DNA from: Pegea sp. RAD2-039
Lineage: Eukaryota > Chordata > Thaliacea > Salpida > Salpidae
Direction of reading: 5' to 3'
DNA: 64,000 bases
NCBI GenBank assembly: GCA_034620365.1
Contig: JAQGEQ010000186.1
Coordinates: forward strand, 1,798,001-1,862,000
Positions within the stretch are counted from its first letter, which is position 1, and each line of letters opens with the position of its first letter. The position numbers were made by a program, and so were the translations under genes. Under the pieces are notes generated by a model. It made no database searches and was not told the DNA's origin. It was given only the letters and a program-made list of their open reading frames with translations. Below, piece by piece: positions 1-13,600 of the stretch.

Positions 1-24
1 AAGCGAGTCTTCGCAAACACTTAC

Positions 25-593
25 CATATGCAAGATTTAGTTTTGAAATTTCTCTTTCAGCTTTTAAAATATTTTTTGTTGAATAATGAAATCAACAAAA
101 TCTTTGAGAAATAAAATCATCAAACATTAGATGTAGTGAAAAAAGTATTTTATTAAATCAAATTATATTCAAATCAATTATCTCTGCGGTAGTGTTAATT
201 CATGTTAAGTTCATGTTAATTAATCTGTATTTTTAGTGGAGTAAATTTCTAAGATTTCTTAAATAAAGTTTACATTTGAATTAATAATTCAATTCTTGAG
301 TTTGGCAATTAAATAATTGTTTAAGAAAAGCAAGTAATGAATATTTGGAAATATTCTGAAATTGTTATCAAAACTTGATCGTTAGATAAATATTCTCGTC
401 AAAAAGTAAGCTTTATTAAATTTGAGTGAGTCATGTCAAATAAACTAACTCAATCAAATTATCTTCAGCAAAAATAACAAATTCAGACTTAAATTCATTT
501 GCATAAACTTACTGAAATAATTAATAAAAATTATTATTTAGTGAATTTTGTATCACTTACGATTTTTACCAGGTTTAATCCTTGACTTTTTAG
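25..593 (-). CDS. possible small exons of a gene running off the left edge (tentative)
   Basis: Two short open stretches on the minus strand are bounded by good splice signals: 593-561 (33 bp, acceptor ...GAAAG, donor GTAAGTG) and 60-25 (36 bp, acceptor ...AAAAG, donor GTAAGTG). Both are open only in a phase-1-in, phase-1-out frame, so they join in frame and encode a basic, polar segment (KKSRIKPGKN followed by EREISKLNLAYG). No start codon or family similarity is visible, and short AT-rich pseudo-exons can arise by chance. If real, the gene continues left of base 1. Confidence 0.2.
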
Positions 594-954
594 CTTTCAG
601 GAAAATTTAAAAGGCTACAGCTTATGGTTTTATATGTGACAATTAAAGATATATGTTATGATGCGAATCTATAAACATCTAGTTGAAAATGATTTTAAAT
701 TCATTCAACGAGTTGTTAATGATTAAAAAAGCTAAATGTTAATAAATGATACTAATATGTTAGAAAGTTAAATAAATAAAAGGGCAGAAAAATTTACTAT
801 CTAAATAAGACGAACTAAATCAAATATTATGTCCATAAAACATATTTTCAACAAAATGAATGAGAAGGTAAGCAAATATGTAATAACTCAAATGAAAATA
901 AACAAAAGCAAATTGTATCGAGTTAGATTTTTTTCAAAACAAATTTAAAGATGG

Positions 955-960
955 TTTATT
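955..960 (-). terminator. poly(A) signal AATAAA of the fucosyltransferase gene
   Basis: AATAAA on the minus strand lies about 14 bp beyond the TAG stop at 976-974. No downstream GU-rich element could be judged. Confidence 0.5.
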
Positions 961-973
961 TACTTTATATGAG

Positions 974-3017
974 CTAGAAGTTCATACAATCTTCTCTTTC
1001 TTTTTGATACCAGAATGCTGCCATATCAGGAATAGATTTTCTTGGTAAAATCTTTTCTTTGATCTTTCGGCAAAGAATTTCAGCTCCATAAGTGTCTTTT
1101 TGTTTATTTATAAAGTTTCTCCATTTTTCATTTGTTCTCCATTCAAAATATTTGCGGTATTCAATTGGATTTTTTGATAAGAAGTTTATATGAGCAACCA
1201 GATCTTTTTCATTTTGGAAGTCCTCATAAAAAATATATGAGTTAGGAGGAGCTAACCGATCCATATCCTCTCTAGATGGGCCCCAAACAATTGGAACCAT
1301 CTCCATTTCAAGTGAGTTTTTCCAAAATTTTTCTGTTATATAATCTAAGCAATGATAAGAGTTTTCGAAAGCGATGTAAAATCTAAAAGATTTCTTTTCT
1401 TTTAGTGGCATGTTGTTGTAAATTTCTTTGTTGTTGAAGCAATTTCCATATGTTTCTACTAAAAGTCCTTCATGTATAAGCGAACGAACTAAATTCATTC
1501 GTTTTTTTGCACCAGGAGAGCCATTGTCTCCACAGTTGCTCACAACCCAAAGCTGTAAAATTGTATAAATCTTACTACTGATAGAAAAAAGCTATTTTAA
1601 ACAAATACTTTCCACTTAGACCTGGCAAAATGGTTTTAATAAATAATTTTATGGAAAATCTCTCAAAAAATATCCAAAATATTTCATTACGAAACTTGAA
1701 GCTGTAAATCTTCAAGATATAATTCTAAAGAATTTAAATATGATAAAACTAAACTCACGGTATCTCTAGACTTTGAAGAGATGATCTTTTCGATCTTTTC
1801 TTCTTCTTCGTTCTTTGAGCCCAGATGAAATCTGACCCATTCACTGTAAGGACAAGAAACATCTGAATCTCTACGATAAGTCATCGTCCAGTTAATAAAA
1901 TTGTTCCCAAACTTATCAAGATCAACTTTAAACCATTTTTTCATTGATGGAGGACTCTCTGACATCCTTAGTATAAAGAGCTGGTCTTGGTGTCTGTGAG
2001 ATATTTAAAATGTTCACTAAGGTATTTTGAAGTTCTTTTCATTCATTTTTAGAACCAAAAGAAACGAATTTAGACAAAAATATTGCTTTTTTATTCGTTT
2101 TTAACATCTTAGATCACTTAAATCATTACAAAGTTTGAGAATTGTGATTTTAAATTCTTTCAACTTTTGCCAAACTGTTAAAATTTTAATCTTCTCATTT
2201 CAAGATGGATTTTATAGTTTAGGAGAAATGTTTTTTGTCTTAATCTACTGCAGACATAAACATGAATAGAACCAACCAATTTGATTTCTACATCAATATA
2301 GTCAACATATGTTTTTCATTCATTTTTCTCATTTAATAAATTGTTAATAGCAAAAATCGTTTTTGTTTTTTCAAAAACTTTTGAAAATTGATGAATAAAA
2401 GCAGAAATGTTTTACCTATAATGTGTCCAAGGTAAAGTTTCTTTTTTCAATGCAGTGTACTCAAAAATTACAGCTGAAGCTCTTGGCAAGTCTTTGTGAT
2501 CGTTAGAAAAGACACATCCTTCTTTTAAGTCTCCAGGTGAAGGTCCTTCACTCGGAAGATCGTAAAGATATTGCCAGATCAATATCAATGGTTTTTGATG
2601 TCTTGTTAGATAAAAGATAGATTTATATTAGAGTAATTTTGAATTATTTGTAAAGCGTACAAAATTGAAATGAAAGCAGATAAGACTTACTGTATAAACT
2701 TATATTCTTGATTAATCTGCTTCTTTTCAGTAAAAGAAATTTCTTTTCTGTAAGCAAATTATTGTTCTAAAGAATTTGGCAGAACACTTTACAAAATGTT
2801 TAAGCTGTATAATTTTCTAAACTATAAAAAGTTTATCTTACTTTTTGTCAATTATATAGCTCTCAGATTTAACATCTTTGAAAGCCCATGATTCAAATTG
2901 TGCTATATAGTAAGTACTGTAAATCCATAGAATAAAGAAAAAAATTAATAAAGTAAACTTTTTTAAACTTGAATAACTTTTGAACAGTCTTTTTAGATAT
3001 TCAAGATAATTAAACAT
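974..3017 (-). CDS. alpha-1,3-fucosyltransferase, type II Golgi membrane enzyme
   Basis: Four exons, 3017-2842, 2601-2416, 1993-1759 and 1552-974, joined in matching phase, give 391 aa. The predicted enzyme moves fucose from GDP-fucose to GlcNAc of glycans in the Golgi lumen. Seen directly: a short cytosolic N-terminus, a signal anchor near residues 21-40 (TLLIFFFILWIY), a stem, then the GT10 catalytic region with LILIW, NWTMTYRRDSD, LWVVSNCGD and the family signature FENSYHCLDYITEKFWKN followed by VPIVWG near the C-terminus. Order, spacing and length are normal for metazoan FUTs. The start was chosen because it opens the anchor exon. The acceptor (Lewis-type versus core) cannot be decided from sequence. 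No frameshift or stop interrupts the model. Confidence 0.93.
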
Positions 3018-4557
3018 TATAGATCCTACTTATAGCTGTTCACTGAATGAAACTTTTTAATTAAATACATTTTTATCATACCACCTATCATTATAGATTC
3101 AGTTCTTGGAGTTACTAAAGAAACACTTCTTTATAAACATGAGTTTGTAAACGGAACTACAGAAAAAAGTAAATGCAAAACAAAAACCTTGATCAAAACA
3201 AAAATTTATTTAAAATAACTCTAAGGTAGAAAATTATAATGAAACTTTAGAAGAAAAATTATCTCTATGTCACTTGATATCCATTAGCATTTGATACACA
3301 AAGACCTTAAAAATAAAACTAAAAAGGAATTTTCTCGTTAGGTCTAAAGAATTTATCGTCATGAAATAAAAGCTTAGAAGTGAGTTCAACCATGAACAAA
3401 TCTACAAATAAATCTACAATTTAATAATTTCCTTATTAGACACCAATCCTTATTAGAATATTTTTGCTGTTACAAAAATACCTAATTTCTACCTCTTAAA
3501 TATGAACTAAAAGCAACAAACAAATGATATTCTTTCTAAGCCTCATTCGCTTTTGCAAACTAAATCCTAGAAAAATGCAAATAATGGCTTCTCTAATGAA
3601 TTATTTATATAAGTCTGACGTGTTTGCAATTGATTACAGTTTTGAAACGCTTTTATTCTATACGTTTGCAGGTATTAACAATGATAAACTTAAATAGTAA
3701 TAATATCTTCAAAGCTCATTCTTATAGACAATAGAAAGAAGCTTCTTCTCAAATAGAGTAGAGACTAAGTATTTAAGTAATGAAACTTTTATAAAGAGAC
3801 TAGTTTAACTGAAGCTATGTTGTAATATTAAGCTTAAGTTAATTATAGAGTAAATATAGAAGAGAACATGTGTTGCTTTACATAAAACAGATGAACACTT
3901 CTCAATATACTGTAGTAAAGGCTTTAAACCTAAATTTAATAAAACCATAAATTTAATTATTTAGCTTGGTATGTCGAACATCTCATCATATTACTTATTA
4001 TGCTTTTTCTTTTACTTATTTGCTTACTATTTATTTTGAAAGTTAAAGCTATGTAATCCCTGTATTCAACAAACTTTACGCTCTAACAGCCTTCTTCTTT
4101 TGAGATTAACAGGTTAATATTTTTAACTGGCTGGTAGGAACTCTACTGAGAGATAAGATGATACGCTTCAGTAAGCTTGCATTTTAGATGCAAATAAACT
4201 TTACGTTGAAAATAGTATATGTTGAAATCTGTTAAATACTCTTATTTGTCTGAAAACATTTTTCTTACAAAATTCCTAAAATTTTAAGATTCTATATTTT
4301 ACAAACTAACCTCTGAAAGTTAGAACTCTAAGCGAGCTCAGTTTTCGGCTTTGAGCAGAGACGGTGTTCACACAGCAACAGCATAATTAAGGTAGCACAA
4401 AAATTCTTTAAAGTATTTTATCTTACTCTTTGTCGACATACTTTGCTATAGCTAGAAACTTTACTGTTATCTAGTTTCCTACAAAATTCCTTTTGCTATT
4501 TTTTAGTTTAATTAAAATTTGTAGAAATTAGTTATTGAAATATTTTCTTTAATGTTT
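3018..4557. other. AT-rich intergenic stretch, nothing recognised
   Basis: No open frame with splice support, no RNA gene and no clear repeat was found between the fucosyltransferase start and the LTR-like segment. Confidence 0.6.
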
Positions 4558-4765
4558 GTTACATCTACGTTGATATTTGCTATTTTCTGCTGTGTGCTGC
4601 TTGAAATGATAATGACTCGTTATATCGAGCTTTATTCAAATTATTAAGACGAATAACAACTACGCTAACGATACGCGCTACTCACAACCAGTCTACCGAA
4701 TGACAAAGGAATATACAAGAATAACGTATTTACGTCAGCGGCAAAATACTTTACTGTAATACCCC
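4558..4765 (-). repeat. LTR-like segment, 3' end of a Ty3/Gypsy-like element
   Basis: Read on the minus strand, this 208-bp block begins TGGGGTATTACAG, ends GATGTAACA (TG...CA ends), contains AATAAA about two thirds along, and is preceded by a purine-rich tract (GGTTAGGGAGAA, 4777-4766) that would serve as a polypurine primer site. It is richer in G+C than the flanks. No second copy was found within the window, so either the 5' LTR is lost or this is a fragment. Confidence 0.4.
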
Positions 4766-5460
4766 ATTCTCCCTAACCAAATAATTAGGCCCAACAGTGA
4801 AGATTGCACTCATTATTTCCATCAACGACAATTAGTCCCAACTGTAGCGCCTAGGAGGTACGCCTTTAAATAATCTGATAGACCACCAAACCTCCACGCC
4901 ACCATTTCTCCCGCTCTTTGGGCTGACTTTATCTCTGCTGGTATCTGAACCATCAAGGCTCGTCGTTAATCTCATTGGAAATGATCCTCACTTCAGATTT
5001 ATCTCTTTCTTCATGCTCTTTCTCTCTAGTCATGATGTCATCGATATTCTCCCTGATATCAATTGATGAAACCTCATCGGGGACTATCTTTTTTATTACA
5101 TCGTCCTGAATGAACACCAAAGTCCTTTCCATCAACATTTGGGTACCCGGCTAAATTCCTCAAAGAAACGTTTCCTGTCATCCAGATAGAGGACTCGCGC
5201 GTACATCAGGTTAGCCTCCAGCAGTTCAACCTTCTTTGCACTAACATCATTATGTTCATTGGCTAGAAAAAGAACAAAAAGTTCTAACATCTCTTCTTCC
5301 TACATGACAGTCAGAACCTCTCTTACTGGTTTGTCAAATCCATCTCTAACCAGGCTGTCAACAACGAAGATCAAATATGTATTATATGATAGTAGTTCCA
5401 AGCCTTCCAAACCGACTCCCGACTGCCAACATCCCATACATAATTATTGTACATTGAAAA
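4766..5460 (-). pseudogene. decayed internal region of a Ty3/Gypsy-like retrotransposon
   Basis: On the minus strand a coding-like stretch (about 5450-5150) is broken by an in-frame stop and at least one frameshift. Its last part reads like the chromodomain/C-terminal tail that follows integrase in Gypsy Pol: a segment with ARVLY, then in another frame VSLRNLAGYPN, comparable to the 'YPDGRE..VS.RDLAP' type ending. It lies just inside the LTR-like block, as expected for the 3' end of pol. No protease, RT or integrase core survives here. The identification rests on resemblance by eye. Confidence 0.35.
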
Positions 5461-7660
5461 CTAAAGTCTTGTTTCAATTTAAACTTGAACAATACATTAT
5501 TTTCCAGCAGCTCTAGTCATCAGCTGATAGCTCTAGCAAGGTGCTTCTAGATATTTATTTTGATCGTAACAACCTATTTCATATATCCATCGTAGTTCCC
5601 AATTCATATCAAACTTACCACCTCTCTCTCCTCTTAGAGAATTAATTAATTAATCTAAAAATTTACAAACTCTTCTTCATAAGCCAAAAAAGTCCCTGCA
5701 CTCTCTGCAACGACTTGAATTTACAAGGGGCTGAAGATCCATCAAAAGTTTCAAACTCTCCAGATCAAGCTTTATTTGATCTTTTCAGCAATAAACTCGG
5801 AAGCAAAGCACTTCTACTCTGTATACTGCAACCCGTTTAAGTTCAATTTTTAGTCTCTGACGGACTAAAGAACTGTGGGTGGTACGAAGCTGTTTTACCA
5901 AATATTTGTATACTGAATAAAAGAACCAATCGAAATGCAACAATAAATGTAATAGAAAAGAAGTTCTAGCGCTACAAAGTTTGTTATCTCGCTTCCAATA
6001 TCTTCTCTTTTGCTGCGGTTATAACAACTTCTACGGAATTCACTGTTATTCTTGGGAAAACGCTCATATCTAATCCATCGTCGTTTGTGGTTGCTTTTGT
6101 CCTGCTCTTCCTCGCAGACAAAGTCTAGGCCTCCTAATTGATCACTGATTACTGATTACATTTAGATGTTTAATATCAAAATAAAAGATTTGAAAAAACA
6201 CTGTAAATTTTCATGAAATATTCCCCCAAAAATTATATGGAGGAATTCTTATCATCGATTACAACATATTTTTAGCAACTGAAAAATTTGTAAAACGGAT
6301 TATTTTTTGTTGTTGTGATCAATCCTGTTGTTAATCATATAATTTACGAGCTGAACAAAGACATAATCTTTATATAATCCTTACAAATTGAAAACCAAAG
6401 TCTGTTCATCTTGACGTTTAGAAAGAAACTCGGATTTAAAGATAAGTTTGCTTTTAAAAGTAATTTTTATATTTCAAAAACTTACATTTGTTCCAAACAC
6501 CAAATATTACTTTTTTTAAAATTTTGTATTTATGTTGCACTGTAGTTTTTTACATAACATTTATATATTTTAAATTTTGAAACATTTGAAAATATTTTAT
6601 GTTAACATACTCGTTTTTGTTATATTCAACAAAAAATTCAAAAAAAAACATGCTTTCATGTAACTTACGTTCTGGAATTTATGTTCCTCAAATTAAATTA
6701 TAAAAATTTTAGAGATGTATAAGGTTTAATCAATAAAGAAACTTTTCAATTAAAAAATGTTTAAACATCCATATGAATAAAATTGATTTCTTATCAGCTT
6801 GTTTGGTCAAAACAATTAGCTTATAGATTAAATCTTTCGTTAGATTTGTATTGATAACAGATAAGTTAATTTAGATGAATGTTCCAATAATATGAGGCAA
6901 CTAATTAAATTTGTATTCATGTTTAAAGTACTAGTGTTAATTTCAATTTAAAAAGATAATTTTTTCAATTTGTTGTAAGTACGTTTTTAATTAATCAAAA
7001 CAAAGTTTTTCATTAAAAATTCTTACGACCGAAAACTACAGCTTTAATAATTTGTAACCAATTTATTTGAAATATATATTTTTAATTCTACTTTATTAGA
7101 TAATAAACAAACATTAAGTATAAAAGAAATTTGTTCGGAAAAACTTTGCTTGCAAATTTTAAAAACATTACAACTAGATTGCTTTAAACTTTGTATAAGA
7201 AAGTTGAAAAGACGACAAATTAGTAATAAACTCTTTGAAGCTTAGTAAGAAGTTATTTCTCGTTTGAAAATTATCTATAAAAAATCTTACAACTAATACT
7301 TTTCTGAGAATAATTACAAACTTAGCACACTGAAAACTGTTTGTAAAAACTTTTAATTTCAAAATAAAGTTAAGCAAAGATCAGTTTGAATATTCATCTT
7401 TATAAGATAGTAAAAGCAAATGAATTTAGAAATTGTGTCTTTATTCTTAAAATATTTGTAACAAAAGAGTTTTACAAATGTTGACCATTAAACCAACAAA
7501 TCATACTTTTCGATGTATTTTCTCAGTTTTAAAATTATCAATTAATTAATGAGCGATTAAACAACTTAAAAAGCAAAATGCAAATACAATCAAATTACAA
7601 AGTTTAAAATTAGTAAATGACACTCAAAGAAAATGAGCATTGAATATAGAAGAACCATGA
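5461..7660. other. intergenic; moderately G+C-rich block to about 6140, then AT-rich
   Basis: The part up to about 6140 shares the higher G+C of the retroelement remnant and may be more of it, but no recognisable protein was found. From 6150 to 7660 it is very AT-rich and nothing was seen. Confidence 0.45.
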
Positions 7661-10600
7661 TTAGTTGTCACATGGATCAGGACATATCATTGTAGACAAG
7701 TCAGATAAGATGTTTTGTAATCCCAAGAAGTCATCTGATGTTGCTGTTCTTTCTCTATCACCAGCAATTTGATCAAGGAGTTTTTGACCTCTTTTACCCA
7801 TTCCAATTCCAACTGCATAAATCTGAAACAAAATAATTTTGTGAAGTTTAGAAGATGAAGGTATTATTACATTTTATTATTCTTCTTGCAGATAGGTTGG
7901 TGACTAATTAGGTTAATGCGCAAAAGATTAAATCTTTACAGGGGTAAGTTTGAGGTTTCTAGGTTGCTGTAGAACCCTTATTTTTGCGCTTTCTTTTTTT
8001 ATCTGAGCGTCGACTCTAGTTTATCTCACTGAAGATGTATTTTTACATGAACCAAACGGTAGAAATAACTTCAAAATACTCACAAGGACATTGTTTTCGC
8101 GAAGAAGTTTAGAGTATTCAAGGACCCTTGGAACATCATCAGCTACACCATCAGTCAACACCAGAGCGACATTAGGAACATCTGGACGATCACCATAAGC
8201 TGTTGTGAAGGATTTTTTATACATATGTTCCAGAGCTTTTCCAGTTTTTGTTCCTGAAATCAGAGATTGAAGCATCTTAGTAAATGATCTAATTTCTACC
8301 TGATCCATTATAAGGGATAGCAGCAAAGAGTTCGAGGAAACGTCTTTTGTCGCCGTCAACGACTGTACTTAGGCGAATCTCAGATACTTCATCAATATCT
8401 CGATTAAACCGGAAGACAGACATACGAGCACCATCTGGTGTCATCACAAATGAGCTATAACATAACACAAGTCACGTGTTGAAGAAGACCTTTTCACGAG
8501 ATATTACTTGATGAGATTTAAAGTGAAGTCCAGCTGATGTTGCCAATTCTTCGTCTTAACAGAAGAAGAAGAATCCATAGCAATAGCAAGATCCATTCGA
8601 GCATAGGGAGGACATGGGACTGGAAATATAGTAATCAGAAGAGGATTAGAATCGTTAGTTGGAACTCACGCGCACAACAAGGTTTGGGTTTACTCCATCC
8701 ATGAGTACCGTCTGAGTTGAGAACGCAAAGGTTCTCACTAGTGCTCAATGGATAAAGTTCAAACCCTAAGGTTCCATTGCAAGAAAATTCACATTTTGAA
8801 GTGATGAAGTTGTCGCGGGAACATTGGTACTCTCCGTGTTTCATTGGACCTTGTTCTTCGCACTCCAAGGCTAAAAATGAAGATTAAGCTGGAAGATGAT
8901 GGAGAAAACTGAGAGATTTACGGATGCAAATAGGAGGCGGTTGATCAAATTGAAGTTCATTTTGATTCACTTTAACACATGTAGATGTTTCAGATCCAAC
9001 CAATCGATAGTATTCATGGCATCCGAACTCACAAACTGATCCCAGATCACTCCCATCGCTACAAACGCGATTTCCATTTTCAGGGATCTCTGGTCGCTCC
9101 CCACAATCAATCTCTGCGAATTTATCAACTAGATCCGATGTAAAGTTGTGGAAATTTATTACTTTGACAGATTGGAGCAGGATTGTTCCAATTTCCTTCA
9201 TCATCTCCATCCTCATCATCCATACAAATAGATGTCTTGGAGCCGATCAAAATCATATCTTCTCGTGGACACTCAAATGTGCACACACTTCCATGGAAGT
9301 TATCATTTGAACAAGACACAGTGCCGAAATCAGGAGCAACATGACGAGGTGAACACGTGACCGCTATCATTTAGTTGAATTAGAACTGATAAAAGTGAGT
9401 ACTGGTCATTAACTTACGGTCACAAACTGGAGGTGAACTGTCCCATTTACCATAAGCACGTTCCAAGGAATTTTCTACACAAGAAACTTGAGAGCTTCCA
9501 CGAAGATTAAACCCTTCATCACATTCAAATGAACAAATGCTTTTCAAATGATTTTTCTTTGAGCAAGAGACCACTCCGTTTTCCAGAAACAAATGTTCAG
9601 GAAGACATACAATAGCTGAAAATAAAATAAACAGAGATTTCGATCGTTGATTCAATCAAACATACGTCTGCAAACTGGTTCTACATCAGCCCATCTGGCT
9701 GAAATATCATCATAATTTTCACAAAAAATATGTTGAGAGCCAACTAGGACATATCCTTCATCACAATCAAAGGAGCAAAACTCATCAACGTTTGTGGGTT
9801 CAACATCAGAACACCAATTCATAACTCCGTTTTCTGGGGCCTTTAGTGGGGGGAAGCATTGCAGAGCTGAAAAAAGGTTTCCAGATGTAAAAAATAAGAT
9901 AAACTCAAAGTTCTAAATCACCTCTGCAAGTTGGGGGATCGGAAGACCAGCTTGCGGTTCCATCAAAGTTGTCTTTACAGATTCTGGTATCAGATCCCTC
10001 CAGAACAAAGTTGTAATCACATAAGAACTTGCAGAAACTGCCGATACTGTTGTTGTCGGTGCAATTGCCTCCCCCATTTTTAATTTGCACATAGTTAGGA
10101 AGACAAAAAATTGCTATGAAAGTTTGACATTTCAAAATAATATCTTGAAACTATCTAAAAATCCACTCACGTTCACATGTTGGGGAGGGAAAGTCCCAAT
10201 TAGGATTCAAGATGTCCCCACCGCATGTTGATCGGGAAGATCCTTCCACTCCGAATCCTGGGTCACATTGAAACTGACAAACGCTTCCATAAAAGTTGTC
10301 GTTAGAGCAAACTACTTCACCAAACAATGGGTCGATATGAATAGGCTCACAAATTGGAGTTGACACTAAAATTGATCGATTTGAAAATTTGATAAAGTTA
10401 TTAATAGGTTGATTAACAACAAAATGTTTTTCAGACTTCAAAAAAGATGTCTAGGAAAAAATTGTCGATTTTTTAAAAAGTTATTTTATAATCGACTTTT
10501 GAATTTCTAATCGTTTTCTAAAAAATTAGAAATTCGGCGATTTTTTTCTTTTTGGTTGACAAAGTAGACTATAGAATTAAATTTCAATTCATAGCTTTAA

Positions 10601-13600
10601 TATACTCACAGATAAGACAGAATTTTCTAGCTTGAATGTGTCTAATCTTATTAAAGGTTTATTTATATGTTTTGGAATGCTTAAATTGAAATTATGTAAA
10701 AAGTGTAAAAAATTTCATTAATTTTTAGAAGCGAAAAATTTTGGTTAAAAATTTTATCTATAAAATTATCTTTAAAAAAAGTCAATTTTGTCAACTTACA
10801 GACACATTTTGGAGGATCGGCGGACCATTTTCCATTCAAATCATTATCTCCATCATCTTTACATTTTATCCATGTCTGTCCATCGAGGGCATAACCATCA
10901 TCACAAGTGTATCTGTTGATATTAATTCATCAATTTGTAAATTGAGATATTATGCTTCAAGTAACCAACTTGCAAATACTTCCAACAACATTGTAGTTTG
11001 AACAATGTACTTGACCAAACTCAATATTAGTTTGTTTGGGTCTGCATCTGATGGAGCGACAGATTGGTCTTTCACTGCTCCATTTGTTATCACTATCTAT
11101 TAAAAGTTTTATAAGATATAAATATCATTAAACAAAAATGTTTGCTTCATAACCGGATAAAAATTATTAATTTAGTAAGAAGTGTTTATTCAAATAGAAC
11201 AAAACTAACAAATAATGTGAAAATAAAATTATAAATAGTTACTACATGCTAAAATAAACAAATATTAAACTCAAACCAAATCAAAATAAAACTTAATTTT
11301 TGAATATGTATATAGCTAATGTAAGCTCACAGCATTTAGTCAACACTTAGCTAATCTTTCAGTTGTACTTACTGCATGTGATTGTTTCTTTCCCAACCAG
11401 TCTAAAACCAAAATCACATTTTGATGTACAAATACTACCATGATTATTTGAATCAGTACATTCGATTTGACCGTTAAAAATTCGTTTGTATTCTGGCTGA
11501 CAAGAGTTGACTGAAAGATAATAAAAATCGGGTTTCAACATAAAATAAATTATGTTATGTTTAAACGTTTAGTTTTCAATTCAAATATAACAGTCACGAG
11601 TTTTCACCAAATTCAGGCAGTACATATTTTCTTCTTTATAAAACCAAATGTTGTTGGCAAAATTACAGAATGTCTGACCATGAACTTAGATAAAAGTAAT
11701 CTTTCTTAAAAACCAGCGTAATCATGATTGATTTCTTTAACTTGGTTTGGTTTTCTTAGCATCATTAACCAATGTTTTCTTTGTAAGTTAGCTTATGCTA
11801 AAAGGCAAAAAAATAAAGAGGAAGTTTTACCCTGAAAATGTTCTTTAATCTACAGAAATTTTGTTTTCTTGTTTGAAATACTTACTGATACAAACTGGTG
11901 GTTTCGAATCGAAAATAGAATTACCACCGAGTTTTATACATCTTGCAATACCTTCACCGATCAGCTTATAACCTTTAAAAACATTTAATAAACTTAATAA
12001 GATAAAAGCAGTTCATTTTAAATATCAACAATCAACTTTTCTATTTGTTAACATTTATAAAAATCTTTACCATCTGCACATGAGTAAGCACATTCGGAAC
12101 CAATTTCTGTCGGTCTAGCATCAAAAGTGCAATCAATTTGTCCAAATTTAGGAGGGGACACTGGTCCACAATCTTGTTAAAAATCATTTGTCTTTTAATT
12201 GTATATACAAAACAATTTTCAATGATCTTTTACTCATCAAATTAATAAATTAACCCAAAAAGGTGATTATAAAATAGATGTCCTCGAAAAAATTTATATG
12301 TTAACATTGTTTTTAGTTTATTTCAAAATACATATGTGATTTTCAGAAGCAATATTTATACAAATTTTTTTTAATGTAACTGAATGATTAAATACCAACG
12401 AAAATTATTACATAAGTTCAAAGTCTATTAAAAAATAAATCAGAATTTTATTTACCATTTGGACATTCGTAAGTTTCAAAGTTACATCCATCTTCAAAAC
12501 AACAGCATCTACAAACAGTATGTGGTACTTCCATGTTACATTGTGTTGGCACCCACGCTGGTCTAGGGTTCTGAAAATTTCTTTGTTATATAATAAAAAA
12601 TAAAATAATAATTTTCAAAAAATTACATAAAAAAATGTTCCTTAATTGATCTATGTAAAGCATGACTGCAACTAACAAATCATATAGCTCTTAACACAAA
12701 ATCACAGCAGAGAAGTAAAAGTCTCAAACAGTTCAAGATAAGAGATGTAAAATAATCGATAAATATTACACAGTTAAAATAATAACAATGAAATAATCTA
12801 CTTTATTCTCATGATTTAATCTTTTTAAAACTATTATCGATTATTTATCGTTATTTATTTCAAATTTTAGAATAAAATTTTTATTCTAATCTGAAAACAT
12901 GACATGATGTTATTACATCGAAAATATTTATGAAATGTAGAAATATTTTAGATTCTTTATTCAAGTTAACCTTTCTTCTAGAAATATTCAAGAATAAAAT
13001 TAAAAGTATTTTGGAGGTTACGTTTCAAAAGTTTAATTGAAAATATTTCTTCACTATTTTTAACATCATTTATTTGTTTTACTTGAATCTCATTGTTTAC
13101 GCAAGCCCGGGACTGTTTGCATCTCTTCTTGATCACAAGACCTCTTCCATCTCTTCTAATTTCATTGTGGCAAGCATCCTAAAAACAAGTTGCTCTTAAA
13201 TTCAAAGTCTCGATGGTAAGCTCATTAGACATACACAAAATAGTCAGTTATTTATTTGCTTCTTACTTTAGTATGTTTTTATTGAACTTATCATCTTAAT
13301 AATTTAAAGCAAAAGAATTTTATTCAAATTTTATTTAACGAAATGATTTATTAATTTCATTTAATTAATCGTTGCTACTTGATTAAAGCAAGTTTGTTTA
13401 AATCTTTTTTTTTTCAGATCGCTAAAACGAATTTATATAAATGTTTTAAAGACATCTTTATTATTACATTCTACACTTTTTATTACATCTCATGAAATAA
13501 TCTTGCAATAAGTAGCAAAGAATATATCACAATAAAGTACTTTGTTGCATATGTAAGTATTGGCTGCTACAACCTTTCGATTAAATCATTAATTTAAGAG

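Noticed and set aside
4938..4951. TGGTATCTGAACC as a tRNA primer-binding site
   Set aside because: It resembles a PBS but is on the wrong strand for the LTR-like block and is not preceded by a CA-ended LTR.
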